Source: Candidatus Allofournierella pullicola (GTDB taxonomy: Bacteria > Bacillota > Clostridia > Oscillospirales > Ruminococcaceae). From it: a stretch of 64,000 bases of DNA. The stretch is from positions 1 through 64,000 of the forward strand of contig DXFW01000039.1 in the NCBI GenBank assembly GCA_019114225.1, written 5' to 3'. Each line of letters opens with the position of its first letter. Positions within the stretch are counted from its first letter, which is position 1. The notes under the pieces were generated by a model. The model saw only the letters and a list, made by a program, of their open reading frames with translations. It did not search any database and had not been told where the DNA came from. The position numbers and the translations under genes are program-made. Positions 24,069 through 33,713 of this stretch are shown here, piece after piece.

Positions 24069-25460
24069 TCAGGGCAGCGGCAGTTCTTCGCCGTTGAGGG
24101 TCACTTTCGCCACCGATTCCAGGTCGATGACCTGGTCAAAGATACTGCGGTAGACGATGGTCCCGTCGCCGGTGCTCACGCTGGCGCTGCTGCAGGAGAC
24201 CTCGGTGCCGTCGGTCAAGAAGACCTGCAGATCGGCGGCCTCGCTCTCGGCGGTCATCTCGCCGGTGCCGAAGGCGGTGATGGAGATGGGCGACAGCTGC
24301 ACCTCGCTCAGCGTCCAGGGCTTCATGTCCTTATTGCAGGGGATGACCAGCGACTCGCTGGCTTCTTCCAGGCGGAAGGTGGTGGACCAGTTGCCGTCGA
24401 TGAGCCAGTCGTAAGTCATGGTCTCCATGCGCACCGACAGCTCGCTCATGTCGCAGCCTTCCGGCGGGATGAGCACATATTCCACCAGATCGTTGTAACT
24501 CTGGAAGGTGCCCATCTTGTGCTCTTCGCCCAGGTCCAGTTCCAGTTCGGTGCAGGGCACCCGCTCGCCGGAAGCGTCCCACAGGGAGAAGGACAGGCGG
24601 TTGACCCGGCCCATGCCGCCCAGGTTGTTCACCTGGATGTGCAGCTGGCCGTCCACCACGCCGGCGGCGTTCACGGTGGCCCAGTCCACGCCGGGCAGGG
24701 AGATGGGCTCTTCCCAGCCGGAAAGCACAGGGATCTTGCCCTCGTCCAGCAGCTTGGTGTAGCACTCCATGCCGGGGCCGGAAGCGCCCCAGACATTGAT
24801 CTCCTGGTCATACTGCACCGGGATGTTCCCGGTGAGGCTGCGGACTTCCTCCATGGTGTAGCCCAGATCCACCGGGTCGTTGAAGGACAGCCCGGAGGTA
24901 ATGCTGGTGCTGCCCACGGTGATCTTTTTGCCCGCCAGCTGCTGGCTGGCATTGGCGGTGAGGCGCAGGATTGCGGTGCCGGTGGTCTCGTCGTAGTCCA
25001 CCGTCTCGCCGCTGGTGAACATGGTGCTGGTGACCTGCGGGGTGTAAAGGTCCGCGTCCGGGCCGATGCGGCCCTGGCCGGTGGTGTCCTGCAGGCCGAT
25101 GTAGACCGCGGCCACCTGGCCGTCGCTCATGGCGGCCAGCACCTCCATGCGGATCCCCTCGTCCTCGCTGACCTGGTTGATGGGCTGGAGCATTTGCAGC
25201 GTTTCCTCGCCCAGCACGGCCAGTTTCTGCTGCAGCTCGGGGGCCGCGGCCAGCACGCCGCCGCCCAGGCACAAAACGAGGGCGAAGGCCGCCGCCAGAG
25301 CCAGCGCCCGGCGCATTGGCCCCAGACGCCTCGCCGGAGGCGCCACGGCCACGGTGGGCCGGCATTGGGCCAGGATAGCCTGCTTTTGAGCAGCGTCCAT
25401 CCGGACGCTGCTCAAGCCGCTGTCGACAGCGGCCCGGACGGTTTCGTCACAGATCTTCAT
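24069..25460 (-). CDS. DUF4179-type membrane protein, probable anti-sigma factor
   Basis: The 463-residue protein has a short cytoplasmic N-terminus (1-50), one transmembrane helix (about 51-72, L-A-L-A-A-A-F-A-L-V-L-C-L-G-G-G-V) and a large extracytoplasmic domain of beta strands. Its first 14 bases overlap the end of the ECF sigma gene, so it is very likely the cognate anti-sigma factor. The N-terminal stretch D-E-T-V-R-A-A-V-D-S-G and Q-K-Q-A-I-L-A-Q would bind the sigma factor. The signal sensed by the outer domain is unknown. DUF4179 is a recognisable but poorly described family. Confidence 0.75.
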   Translation of the reverse strand: MKICDETVRAAVDSGLSSVRMDAAQKQAILAQCRPTVAVAPPARRLGPMRRALALAAAFALVLCLGGGVLAAAPELQQKLAVLGEETLQMLQPINQVSEDEGIRMEVLAAMSDGQVAAVYIGLQDTTGQGRIGPDADLYTPQVTSTMFTSGETVDYDETTGTAILRLTANASQQLAGKKITVGSTSITSGLSFNDPVDLGYTMEEVRSLTGNIPVQYDQEINVWGASGPGMECYTKLLDEGKIPVLSGWEEPISLPGVDWATVNAAGVVDGQLHIQVNNLGGMGRVNRLSFSLWDASGERVPCTELELDLGEEHKMGTFQSYNDLVEYVLIPPEGCDMSELSVRMETMTYDWLIDGNWSTTFRLEEASESLVIPCNKDMKPWTLSEVQLSPISITAFGTGEMTAESEAADLQVFLTDGTEVSCSSASVSTGDGTIVYRSIFDQVIDLESVAKVTLNGEELPLP

Positions 25461-25956
25461 GTGGCCCTCCCTCCAATCGTTTTTTCAGTGCCTCACGGGC
25501 GCGGCGCAGCCGAATGCTCACCGTGGACTGGGGCGCGCCCAGCACGGCGGCGATCTCGCCCACCTTGAGCTGCTGGTAATAATGCAGCAGAATGACCTCT
25601 TTGTACTTTGGCTTCAGGGCCATGATCTCCTGGAACAGGCGGCCCTGGCCGTCCTTTGGCTCTTCCATGCCGGGAAGTTCGGGATACTGCTCCACCAGGT
25701 TGACCTTGCGCTTCCAGGCGCTGCGCAGATAATCTTTGCAGACGTTCACCGTAATGCGCATGACCCAGGCTTTTTCCGCCGAGGGGTTCGCGATGGGCCG
25801 CCAGGCGCGGTAGATCTTGATGAAAGCGTCCTGCACGGCGTCCTGGGCCAGATGTACATCCCCCAGATACATGCAGCACATGCGCAGCATGCCGGTGCCG
25901 TACACGTCCACCAGCCGTTCCATCTCGGTGCTTTCACACACCGGCTGCTCCACCAT
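25447..25956 (-). CDS. ECF-type RNA polymerase sigma factor
   Basis: The 169-residue protein has region 2 (Y-G-T-G-M-L-R-M-C-C-M-Y-L-G-D-V-H-L-A-Q-D-A-V-Q-D-A-F) and region 4 (L-K-P-K-Y-K-E-V-I-L-L-H-Y-Y-Q-Q-L-K-V-G-E-I-A-A-V-L-G) with no region 3, as in ECF sigmas. GAGGGA lies directly upstream of the ATG at 25956. The 139-base region to clpE holds no clear sigma-A promoter, which fits self-activation by this sigma factor. The pair probably responds to a cell-envelope signal. Confidence 0.9.
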   Translation of the reverse strand: MVEQPVCESTEMERLVDVYGTGMLRMCCMYLGDVHLAQDAVQDAFIKIYRAWRPIANPSAEKAWVMRITVNVCKDYLRSAWKRKVNLVEQYPELPGMEEPKDGQGRLFQEIMALKPKYKEVILLHYYQQLKVGEIAAVLGAPQSTVSIRLRRAREALKKRLEGGPHEDL

Positions 25957-26095
25957 TCCCTCACGCTCCTCTGCGGCGGCCCGCCGCGAGAGGCTTACAC
26001 CCCTGTAACGGACCGACCCACCGGAAATATTTCAACTTTGCACCGCTCTTGTCAGTTTTTCGTAAACTTTTGATTACAATTCGGAGACAACTCCG

Positions 26096-28372
26096 TTACA
26101 CCAGCTCCAGCCGGCCCTCCACCGCGTCCAGGGTGACGGCGCCGGAAAGGGTGCCCGCCACGAACCGCTCGGCCAGGGGGTCCTCCACCCGCTTGCGGAT
26201 GGTGCGCCGCAAATCGCGGGCGCCGAACTTGGAGCCGGCCTCCGCCACCAGCGCCTTGCAGGCGGCGGGGGTGTAGGTGAAAGCCACGCCCTTGTCCGCC
26301 AGGGGCTGCACATACTCGTCCAGCACCAGGGCGGCGATCCGCTCCAGGCTTTCTTCGCCCAGAGGCTTGAACACGATGACCTCGTCCACACGGCCCAAAA
26401 ACTCCGGGCGCAAGAATTCGCCCAGGGCCTTCATGGCCTTGTTGGAGCTGATCTGCTCAGGCGTTTTGGCAAAGCCGGTCTCGCCGGTCTTTTCGGTGCT
26501 GCCGGCGTTGCTGGTCATGCAGATGACGGTGTTCTCAAAGTTCACCGTGCGGCCCTGGCTGTCGGTGATACGGCCCTCGTCCAAAATCTGGAGCAGGATG
26601 TTCATCACGTCCGGGTGGGCTTTTTCAATCTCGTCGAAGAGCACCACGCTGTAGGGCCGGCGGCGCACCTGCTCGGTGAGCTGGCCCGCCTCGTCGTGGC
26701 CCACATAGCCCGGAGGGGCGCCGATGAGCCGGCTGACGGTGTGCTTTTCCATATACTCGCTCATGTCAATGCGGATGAGCGGGTCGGGAGTGTCGAACAG
26801 CTGCTGGGCCAGCTGGCGCACCAGCTCGGTCTTGCCCACGCCGGTGGGGCCCACGAAGATGAAGCTGGCGGGCCGCCGCTTGCCGGAGAGATCGGCCCGG
26901 GCGCGCTTCATGGCGCGGGCCACCGCCTCCACGGCCTCGTCCTGGCCGATGATCCGCTTTTTCAGCTCATCTTCCAGGCTCACGAGTTTTGCAAACTCGC
27001 TCTGCTCCACCTTCACGGCGGGAATGCCGGTCCAAAGCTCCACCACCTTGGCCACATCCTGCATTTCCACCTTGATACCGCCCGCCTTCATCTGAAGTTC
27101 GGGCAGTTTTTCCCGCAGCTGGGCCATCTCGGTCTTCAGCTGGGCCAGACGCTCGTAGTTCGGGCCGTTTTCCGCCTGCTCCTGGGCCAGTTCCTCCGCC
27201 TCCAGCGCGGCCAGCTCCTTCTGGGTCTCGGCCAGTTCGCTGATCTCGGGGTGGCGCAGGTTGCAGCAGGCGCAGGCCTCGTCCAGCAGGTCGATGGCCT
27301 TGTCCGGCAAAAAGCGGTCGGTGATGTACCGCTCGGAGAGGTTCACCGCCGCAGAGACGATCTGAGGGGTGACCTCCACGCCGTGGTGGGCCTCGTAGTA
27401 CTTCTTGATCCCGTTCAAAACGTTGATGGCGTCGGCAATGCTGGGCTCGCCCACCTTCACAGGCTGGAAGCGGCGCTCCAGAGCCTGGTCCTTCTCGATG
27501 AACTTGCGGTACTCGGTGAAGGTGGTGGCGCCGATGACCTGAATTTCACCGCGGGACAAAGCGGGCTTCAAGATGTTGCCCGCGTTCATGGCGCCCTCGC
27601 TGTCGCCCGCGCCGGTAATGCTGTGGATCTCGTCGATGAACAAGATCACGTTGCCCAGGCGTTTGACCTCGTCGATGAGGCCCTTGACCCGCTGCTCAAA
27701 CTGGCCGCGGAACTGGGTGCCGGCCACCAGGGCGGTGAGGTCCAGCCGGTAGAGCTTTTTTCCCTTGAGGCAGGCGGGCACCTGGCCCCGGGCAATGCGC
27801 TGGGCAATGCCCTCGGCGATGGCGGTCTTGCCCACGCCGGCTTCGCCGATGAGGCAGGGGTTGTTCTTCTGGCGGCGGGCCAGGATCTGGATGGTGCGGT
27901 AAATTTCCTGGTCGCGGCCCACGATCTCGTCCAGCTTGCCGGCGGCGGCGCGGGCGGTGAGGTTCTCGCAGTATTTATCCAGGAATTTCAGCTTGCCGGG
28001 CCCTTTTTCCTTCTCTTTTTTCTTGTCGCCCTTCGCGCCGAAGCCAAAGGGGAAGGTGGCGGAGCCGCCGGGGGTGAACTCCTCTTCCGAGTCACCGTCC
28101 TTGCCGTCCTCTTCTTCCCCGCCCATGGGGGCAAAGGGGAACATGCCGGACATGCCGTTCTCCCCCGCTTCCTCCATGAAGCTGTTCATGCGCTCCTCCA
28201 TGGCCTCCAGGTCCTCGTCGCGCATGCCGAACTGTTTCATCAAATCGTCCACCGGCTTGATCCCCAGCGCCCGGGCGCAGGTGAGGCAATAGCCCTCCTG
28301 CTTGGGCTGGCCGTCCTCCATGCGCTGGATGAACACAACCGCGGTGCGTTTTTTGCATTTTACACAAAGCAT
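26096..28372 (-). CDS. Clp protease ATPase, ClpE-like (zinc finger plus two AAA+ domains)
   Basis: I start at the ATG at 28372, after GGAGAGAGA, giving 758 residues. The N-terminus is a four-cysteine zinc finger (C3, C6, C29, C32), as in ClpE and McsA, followed by an acidic linker. AAA-1 has [11 protein letters not shown]-2 has GPTGVGKT, and a coiled-coil M-domain lies between them (about residues 390-450). After the second Walker B there is a T-G-F tripeptide where ClpP-docking loops carry I-G-F/L. The protein should unfold substrates for ClpP under stress. No CtsR, McsA or McsB gene is adjacent. It is the last gene of the cvpA cluster or has its own promoter in the 59-base gap. Confidence 0.88.
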   Translation of the reverse strand: MLCVKCKKRTAVVFIQRMEDGQPKQEGYCLTCARALGIKPVDDLMKQFGMRDEDLEAMEERMNSFMEEAGENGMSGMFPFAPMGGEEEDGKDGDSEEEFTPGGSATFPFGFGAKGDKKKEKEKGPGKLKFLDKYCENLTARAAAGKLDEIVGRDQEIYRTIQILARRQKNNPCLIGEAGVGKTAIAEGIAQRIARGQVPACLKGKKLYRLDLTALVAGTQFRGQFEQRVKGLIDEVKRLGNVILFIDEIHSITGAGDSEGAMNAGNILKPALSRGEIQVIGATTFTEYRKFIEKDQALERRFQPVKVGEPSIADAINVLNGIKKYYEAHHGVEVTPQIVSAAVNLSERYITDRFLPDKAIDLLDEACACCNLRHPEISELAETQKELAALEAEELAQEQAENGPNYERLAQLKTEMAQLREKLPELQMKAGGIKVEMQDVAKVVELWTGIPAVKVEQSEFAKLVSLEDELKKRIIGQDEAVEAVARAMKRARADLSGKRRPASFIFVGPTGVGKTELVRQLAQQLFDTPDPLIRIDMSEYMEKHTVSRLIGAPPGYVGHDEAGQLTEQVRRRPYSVVLFDEIEKAHPDVMNILLQILDEGRITDSQGRTVNFENTVICMTSNAGSTEKTGETGFAKTPEQISSNKAMKALGEFLRPEFLGRVDEVIVFKPLGEESLERIAALVLDEYVQPLADKGVAFTYTPAACKALVAEAGSKFGARDLRRTIRKRVEDPLAERFVAGTLSGAVTLDAVEGRLELV

Positions 28373-28431
28373 AGGTCTCTCTCCCTCTCTGCCTTTTCCC
28401 AAGGCCTCGAGTCACGGGGCCCGCGGCCCCT

Positions 28432-29109
28432 TTAATAAAACGGATTGAACCGCCCGAAGATGTTGTAGGTCACGCTGCCCGCCAGCGCCTGGTCGTTCAA
28501 AAACTCAATGGAGCCGCCGGTGATGACGATGATGGCCCACACGGCGCACAGCACCAGATACAGGTCCACCACGCCGGCCAAAAGGCCCATCAGGAAACCG
28601 AAGAAGCGGTTCACCGAGCCCATCACCGGAATGCGGTTGACGTTGGTGAGCACCGCCACCAGCAGCGCCACCAGAAGCCTGCACAGGGCAAACGCCACAA
28701 AGAACAGCACGATGGCGATGATGGGGGTGAGCAGCGGGGCGATGATCTCGTCCACCAGTTTGGCCGCCAGGTCCGGCGCGCCGCTGTCCAAAAGGCCGGC
28801 GGCGGAGGCGGTGAGGCTCTCCTTGATACTTGCGGGCAAAAAGCCGGCGTACTTTTCGATGGTGGTCTGGATGTTCACCGTTCCCTCGGCGGAAATGGTG
28901 TTTTGAATGCTGGTTACAAAGCCGTTCTGGAAAAACTTTTCAAACAGCACCGGCGAGGCTTCATGGCTGAGCACCAGCGCCCCGATGAGGCTGGCCAGGT
29001 TGCCGATGAACTGCACCAGCCCCGCGGCAAAGCCGCGGCGGGCGTAAACGAGGGCCACTGTCACCAGCAGCACCAGCATGATAAGGTCGAACACGATGGC
29101 CGCGTTCAT
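28432..29109 (-). CDS. CvpA family membrane protein
   Basis: The ATG at 29109 follows AAAAGGAGTGATCGG, giving 225 residues. Four to five hydrophobic segments and an N-terminal D-x-I-M-L-V-L-L-V-T helix match the CvpA family. The middle (about 65-125) is soluble and rich in small helices. CvpA is linked to colicin V production in E. coli and to envelope stress elsewhere, but its biochemical function is unknown. It lies 38 bases after the DUF5711 gene, a recurrent pairing. Confidence 0.85.
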   Translation of the reverse strand: MNAAIVFDLIMLVLLVTVALVYARRGFAAGLVQFIGNLASLIGALVLSHEASPVLFEKFFQNGFVTSIQNTISAEGTVNIQTTIEKYAGFLPASIKESLTASAAGLLDSGAPDLAAKLVDEIIAPLLTPIIAIVLFFVAFALCRLLVALLVAVLTNVNRIPVMGSVNRFFGFLMGLLAGVVDLYLVLCAVWAIIVITGGSIEFLNDQALAGSVTYNIFGRFNPFY

Positions 29110-29147
29110 CCGATCACTCCTTTTGGGTTTGGATTTTGCCGGGCGTT

Positions 29148-30344
29148 TCAGGCGGCGGGCCCGTCGTCCGGCTGGGTGAGCAGGTCCGCCTGGCCGCCGG
29201 TGACCACCACCAGCTGCTTTGCGTCCAGCACCGCCAGAGGCTTCGTCTGCGTGGGCATTTCCCACTGAAGCTCTCCGGCAAGGGTGTAGGCGGCAACGCT
29301 CTCCTGCCTTAAAACATATGCCGCGGTGCGGGTGCACACCACCCCCGCGGCGGGAGCGGGCACGCTGGCCTCGCCCAAAACCTGCATTCCCGGGTCCAGG
29401 ATCACCAGCCGGGCGGGGGAATCGCTGGCGTCCGGGCTGAACAGCAGCGCGCAGTTCTGGCCGGACACCGACGCGGCCCCCAGGCTCTCGCCTTCAAAGC
29501 TGAACACCGCCGTCTGCTGGCCGGTGGCCGCGTCGTAAACAACGGCCGTGCGGTCATAGACAGCCAGCAGCCGGTCGTTCGACAGCCAGTGCAGCTGCAG
29601 GATCTGGCCGGAGGCGCTGGCCGAGGCGGTGACCTCGTCGCTGCGGATGTCCAGGAAATAGAGGTTGGTCTGCAAGCTGCCCCCCTGGGCCACAAGGCAG
29701 GCCACCGCAAGGCGCTTGTTGTCCCGTGCGAAGGCCACCCGCACCGGGGTGCCCTCGGTGTCGGTGGGGTTCCAGCCGTAGCGGAACTCCATGGAGGCGT
29801 CCCACACGGTGAGCTCGGCGGCGAACCGCTCGGACTGGGTCACCACCGCCACGCTGCCGCCGGTGCTCATCTCCGCCAGCAGGATGGGCTGTTCAAAGGT
29901 GCGCTTGTAAAGGGTGTCGGTGCGGCCCTCCACCCGCAGCTCATAGCCGGAACGGCCGTAGAGGCAAAAGCGGGTGTTGCCCGCGCTGACGGCCGGGCGG
30001 GCGTAGCCGTGCTGGATGGTGCGCAGCTCGGTGCCGCCCGCCGACCAGACGCCCACGTCCTGCTGCCCCAGCAGCACAAAGCCGCCGGACAGAGGCTCGG
30101 CCTGCAACACCTCGGGAATGCCGGTCTTGACCGGCCAGCCCGCCCCGGGCGACAGGGCAATGCGCACCGAATCGAAGGTCTCCCGGGCGGCCAGCGCCGC
30201 CTGGCTGAACGCGCCGGTGAAATAGAGGGCCACCGCGCCCGCGGCGGCCAGCACCAGCAGCAGCCTGCGCAGCCGCCGCAGCGCCCGCCGCCGGCGCAGT
30301 TCCTGCAAACGGGTCACGTTGGACCCGGTGTGTTCTTCGCTCAC
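29148..30344 (-). CDS. DUF5711 family protein (membrane-anchored beta-propeller-like)
   Basis: I start at GTG 30344, because AAAGGAGG lies seven bases upstream; an in-frame ATG at 30362 overlaps that SD. The 398-residue protein has a very basic N-terminus (RRRRALRRLRRL), one membrane helix (about 30-50) and a large outer domain of repeated blades such as VYDAATGQQTAVFSFEG, suggesting a beta-propeller. The family is often next to cvpA in Clostridia. The function is unknown; I would look for a scaffold or sensor role in the envelope. Confidence 0.78.
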   Translation of the reverse strand: MSEEHTGSNVTRLQELRRRRALRRLRRLLLVLAAAGAVALYFTGAFSQAALAARETFDSVRIALSPGAGWPVKTGIPEVLQAEPLSGGFVLLGQQDVGVWSAGGTELRTIQHGYARPAVSAGNTRFCLYGRSGYELRVEGRTDTLYKRTFEQPILLAEMSTGGSVAVVTQSERFAAELTVWDASMEFRYGWNPTDTEGTPVRVAFARDNKRLAVACLVAQGGSLQTNLYFLDIRSDEVTASASASGQILQLHWLSNDRLLAVYDRTAVVYDAATGQQTAVFSFEGESLGAASVSGQNCALLFSPDASDSPARLVILDPGMQVLGEASVPAPAAGVVCTRTAAYVLRQESVAAYTLAGELQWEMPTQTKPLAVLDAKQLVVVTGGQADLLTQPDDGPAA

Positions 30345-30369
30345 GGCGGCGCCTCCTTTCATTGAACGT

Positions 30370-31131
30370 TCAGAGGCCCAGAGCCTCGGGGGGATAATCC
30401 ACCTGTTTTAAAAACAGGCCCTTCGCCGGCAGGGTGGGCCCGGCAAGGGTTCGGTCGCGCCCGGCCAGGATGGCGGGCACGGCCTCGGGGTCGAGAACGC
30501 CCCGGCCGGCTTCCACCAGCGTGCCGGCCAGAATGCGCACCATGTTGTAGAGATAGCCGTCGGCGGTGACGGTGACGGTGACGAGCTCGCCCTGCCGCTG
30601 TGCCTTGCAGGCGGTGATGGTGCGGACAGTATCGCCCCTCTCCGCCACCGAACTGCCCGCCGAGCAAAGGCTCAGAAAGTCATGCGTGCCCACGAACCTG
30701 GCCGCCGCCGCGTCCATGGCCGCCACATTCAGCGGCGCGCTGATCCGGTGATGGTAGGCCGCCTCAAAGGGGCTTTCCACCGGGCTGTTCCAGATCCGGT
30801 AGACGTAGGTCTTTTGATGGGCGGAATAGCGGGCGTGGAATTCCTCCGGCACCCGGCGCGCGGCGTTCACCCGCACCGCGTCGGGCAGGTGGCGGTTGAG
30901 GGCCAGAGGCAGCTTTTCCACCGGAATGGAGGTGTCCGCCCAAAAGTTCAGCGCGTAGTGCAGCGCGTGCACCCCCGCGTCGGTGCGGCCGCAGCCCTTC
31001 ACGTCCGGCCGGGCGCCGAAAAGGGCTTCCAGCGCGTTTTGAAGGGTCTCGCAGACGGAAACGCCGTTCTTCTGCACCTGAAAGCCGCAGAAGTTCGTGC
31101 CGTCGTAGCTGATATCCAGCAGGATGTTCAT
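30370..31131 (-). CDS. truA: tRNA pseudouridine synthase A (TruA)
   Basis: The 253-residue protein has the TruA core with the catalytic Asp in G-R-T-D-A-G-V-H-A. The N-terminal I-S-Y-D-G-T-N-F-C-G-F-Q and the C-terminal F-L-K-Q-V are also typical. It makes pseudouridine at tRNA positions 38-40. It starts one base after the ecfT stop codon, in the standard Firmicutes ecfA1-ecfA2-ecfT-truA order. Confidence 0.97.
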   Translation of the reverse strand: MNILLDISYDGTNFCGFQVQKNGVSVCETLQNALEALFGARPDVKGCGRTDAGVHALHYALNFWADTSIPVEKLPLALNRHLPDAVRVNAARRVPEEFHARYSAHQKTYVYRIWNSPVESPFEAAYHHRISAPLNVAAMDAAAARFVGTHDFLSLCSAGSSVAERGDTVRTITACKAQRQGELVTVTVTADGYLYNMVRILAGTLVEAGRGVLDPEAVPAILAGRDRTLAGPTLPAKGLFLKQVDYPPEALGL

Positions 31132-31132
31132 G

Positions 31133-31951
31133 TTACAAGACCCCCGGCATTAAAAAGCGGGTGGCCCACAGGGCCGCGAAGGCCAGGGCGCAGAACACCA
31201 GGGCCTGCCAGTCCAGCGCGCCGAAGCGGAGCACTTTCAGCCGGGTGCGGCCCTCGCCGCCACGGTAGCAGCGGCACTCCATGGCCATGGCCAGCTCGTC
31301 CGCACGGCGGAAGGCCGAAATGAACAGCGGGATAAGGATGGGCACCATGGCCTTCACCCGATCGGAAAGGGAACCGCTGTCCAGCATGGCGCCCCGGGCC
31401 TTCTGGGCGTTCATGATTTTGTCCGTCTCCTCGATGAGGGTGGGGATGAAGCGCAGGGCGATGGTCATCATCATGGCCAGCTCGTGCACCGGCAGATGGA
31501 GTTTTGCAAAGGGGCGCAGCAGCCGCTCGATGGCGTCGGTGAGGACGATGGGGCTGGTGGTGTAGGTGAGCAGGCTGGTGCCCGCGATGAGGGCCACGAT
31601 ACGCACCGCCATGAAGATGGCGTAGGCCACGCCCTCTTTATAAATGCGGAACACCCAGAACGCCACCAGCGGTTCCCCTTCGCCCCCCATGAAAAAGAGG
31701 TTCAAAACCGCCGTGAACACCACGATGGGCATGATGGGCTTGAGGCTTTTGAGAATGAGTTTAAGGGGGATCTTTGCCATCAGGTAAAGCCCCGCCAGCA
31801 GCAGAATGCTCAGCGCCAGGCCCAAAAAGTTGGTGACGGTGAACAGGATGACGATGTAGGCGATGACCAGCACGATCTTGAGCCGGGGGTCACAGCGGTG
31901 CACCGCGGAGTTTCCGGGGAAGTGCTGGCCGATGGTGATGTCTTTCAGCAC
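31133..31951 (-). CDS. ecfT: ECF transporter transmembrane subunit EcfT
   Basis: GTG 31951 is the start, nine bases after GGGAGG; the gene overlaps ecfA2 by seven bases. The 272-residue membrane protein contains the coupling motifs A-x-x-A-R-G (QKARGAM) and M-E-C-R-C-Y-R-G-G, which touch the two ATPases. Together with EcfA1 and EcfA2 it forms a shared energising module for several vitamin-binding S-components. Confidence 0.95.
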   Translation of the reverse strand: MLKDITIGQHFPGNSAVHRCDPRLKIVLVIAYIVILFTVTNFLGLALSILLLAGLYLMAKIPLKLILKSLKPIMPIVVFTAVLNLFFMGGEGEPLVAFWVFRIYKEGVAYAIFMAVRIVALIAGTSLLTYTTSPIVLTDAIERLLRPFAKLHLPVHELAMMMTIALRFIPTLIEETDKIMNAQKARGAMLDSGSLSDRVKAMVPILIPLFISAFRRADELAMAMECRCYRGGEGRTRLKVLRFGALDWQALVFCALAFAALWATRFLMPGVL

Positions 31952-32826
31952 GTCGCCTCACCTCCCCCGTTCTTTTTCGCCAGGGCGGCCTGGATGGTCC
32001 TGACCGCGTAGGGCACGGTGTACACGTCCTGGGGAAGGTCCAGCCCCATGGCCCGCAGCCGCAGGAACACCTTGGTCACCTGAGGCACCGAGAGGCCCAA
32101 CTCCAGCAGTTCGTCCGCCCGGGCAAAGACCTTTTCCACCGTGTCGTACATGGCAATGCGGCGCTGGTCCATCACCAGCACCTTGTCGGCGTATTTGGCG
32201 ATGTCCTCCATGGAGTGGCTCACCAGAATGACGGTGGTGCCGGTCTCCTTGTGGAAGCGCTTGACCTGGGAGAGGATCATTTCCCGACCCTCCGGGTCCA
32301 GGCCCGCGGCGGGCTCGTCCAATACGAGAATTTTCGGTTCCATGGCCATCACGCCGGCAATGGCCACCCGGCGCTTCTGGCCGCCGGAGAGCTCAAAGGG
32401 GCTGCGCTCGAGATATTCGTCCTTGAGGCCCACGAACCGGGCGGCGCTCTTCACCCGCCGGTCTATTTCGGCCTCGTCCAGGCCCATGTTTTTGGGGCCG
32501 AAGGCGATGTCTTTATACACCGTCTCCTCAAACAGCTGGTATTCGGGGTACTGGAACACCAGCCCCACCATGAAGCGGAACTTGCGGATGTCCGCCGGTT
32601 TTGCCCAGATGTCCTGGCCGTCCACCAGCACCTGGCCCTCGGTGGGCTTCAGAATGCCGTTGAAGTGGGTGATGAGGGTGCTTTTGCCCGACCCCGTGGA
32701 GCCGATAATGCCCACGAAGTCGCCCTCTTCCACGGCAAAGTCCACCTTTTCCAGCGCCACGGTGGCGTCGGGCATGCCGGGGTTATAGATATGGGTCAGA
32801 CCCTTTGTTTCGATGATGGCTGCCAT
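31945..32826 (-). CDS. ecfA2: ECF transporter ATP-binding protein EcfA2
   Basis: The 293-residue ABC ATPase has Walker A G-S-T-G-S-G-K-S-T, signature L-S-G-G-Q-K-R-R, and Walker B ILVLDEPAAGLDP. The Q-loop stretch FQYPEYQLFEETV and the C-terminal part after VTKVFLRL fit EcfA2. It overlaps ecfT. AAAGGCGG precedes the ATG. It works as a heterodimer with EcfA1. Confidence 0.95.
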   Translation of the reverse strand: MAAIIETKGLTHIYNPGMPDATVALEKVDFAVEEGDFVGIIGSTGSGKSTLITHFNGILKPTEGQVLVDGQDIWAKPADIRKFRFMVGLVFQYPEYQLFEETVYKDIAFGPKNMGLDEAEIDRRVKSAARFVGLKDEYLERSPFELSGGQKRRVAIAGVMAMEPKILVLDEPAAGLDPEGREMILSQVKRFHKETGTTVILVSHSMEDIAKYADKVLVMDQRRIAMYDTVEKVFARADELLELGLSVPQVTKVFLRLRAMGLDLPQDVYTVPYAVRTIQAALAKKNGGGEATC

Positions 32827-32877
32827 AGGCCGCCTTTCCCTCCCTCTTGCGGGGCTTTTGCCCCGAAACCGCCGCGC

Positions 32878-33711
32878 TTACTTCAAAAGCTCATACAGAG
32901 CGGCGGCGCATTCTTCCTCGTTGATGATGTCGGTGGCGATGTCCACCCCGGCCTCGGCCAGCTGGCAGCACAGCTCGGTGACCTGGGGCACGTCCAGCCG
33001 CAGCCGGTGCAGTTCCTCCACCCGGCTGAACACCTGGCGGGGAGTGCCCTCCATCACCACCTTGCCCTCGCTCATCACCACCACACGGTCGGCCTGGGCG
33101 GCCTCGTCCATATAGTGGGTGATGGACACCACGGTGATCCCAAAGTCCCGGTTGAGGTGGCGGATGGTCTCCATCACCTTTTCCCGGCCCCGGGGGTCCA
33201 GCATGGCGGTGGATTCGTCCAGCACCAGGCAGTCCGGCCGCATGGCGATGACGCCGGCGATGGCCACCCGCTGCTTCTGGCCGCCCGACAGTTTGTGGGG
33301 CGCTTTTTCCCGGTGCTTGTAGATCCCCGCCATCTGCATGGCGTCGTCGATACGGGTGCGGATCTCGGCGGGGGGCACGCCCAGGTTCTCCAGGGCGAAG
33401 GCCACGTCCTCCTCCACCACGGTGGCGACGATCTGGTTGTCCGGATTCTGGAACACCATGCCCACCTTCTGGCGGATGTCGTAGAGGTGCTCCTCGTCGG
33501 CGGTGTTCATGCCCTCCACCAGCACGGTGCCGGCCTCGGGCAGCAGGATGGCGTTGAAGTGCTTGGCCAGGGTGCTTTTGCCGCAGCCGTTGGCCCCCAG
33601 CACCGCCACAAACTCGCCCTTGTCCACCGCCACGCTCGCGCCGTCCACGGCCCAGGGGCCCTCCGGCGTGTAGCGGAAACGGATGTCCCGGGCGTTTATC
33701 ATATGGTCCAT
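32878..33711 (-). CDS. ecfA1: ECF transporter ATP-binding protein EcfA1
   Basis: I start at ATG 33711, six bases after GGGAGGA; the ATG at 33717 is too close to that SD. The 277-residue ATPase has G-A-N-G-C-G-K-S-T, L-S-G-G-Q-K-Q-R and CLVLDESTAMLDP, with Ser in the D-E-S tripeptide that is typical of EcfA1. The Q-loop region FQNPDNQIVATVV also matches. It overlaps the end of the methyltransferase gene region by tight packing. Confidence 0.95.
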   Translation of the reverse strand: MDHMINARDIRFRYTPEGPWAVDGASVAVDKGEFVAVLGANGCGKSTLAKHFNAILLPEAGTVLVEGMNTADEEHLYDIRQKVGMVFQNPDNQIVATVVEEDVAFALENLGVPPAEIRTRIDDAMQMAGIYKHREKAPHKLSGGQKQRVAIAGVIAMRPDCLVLDESTAMLDPRGREKVMETIRHLNRDFGITVVSITHYMDEAAQADRVVVMSEGKVVMEGTPRQVFSRVEELHRLRLDVPQVTELCCQLAEAGVDIATDIINEEECAAALYELLK

Positions 33712-33713
33712 CT

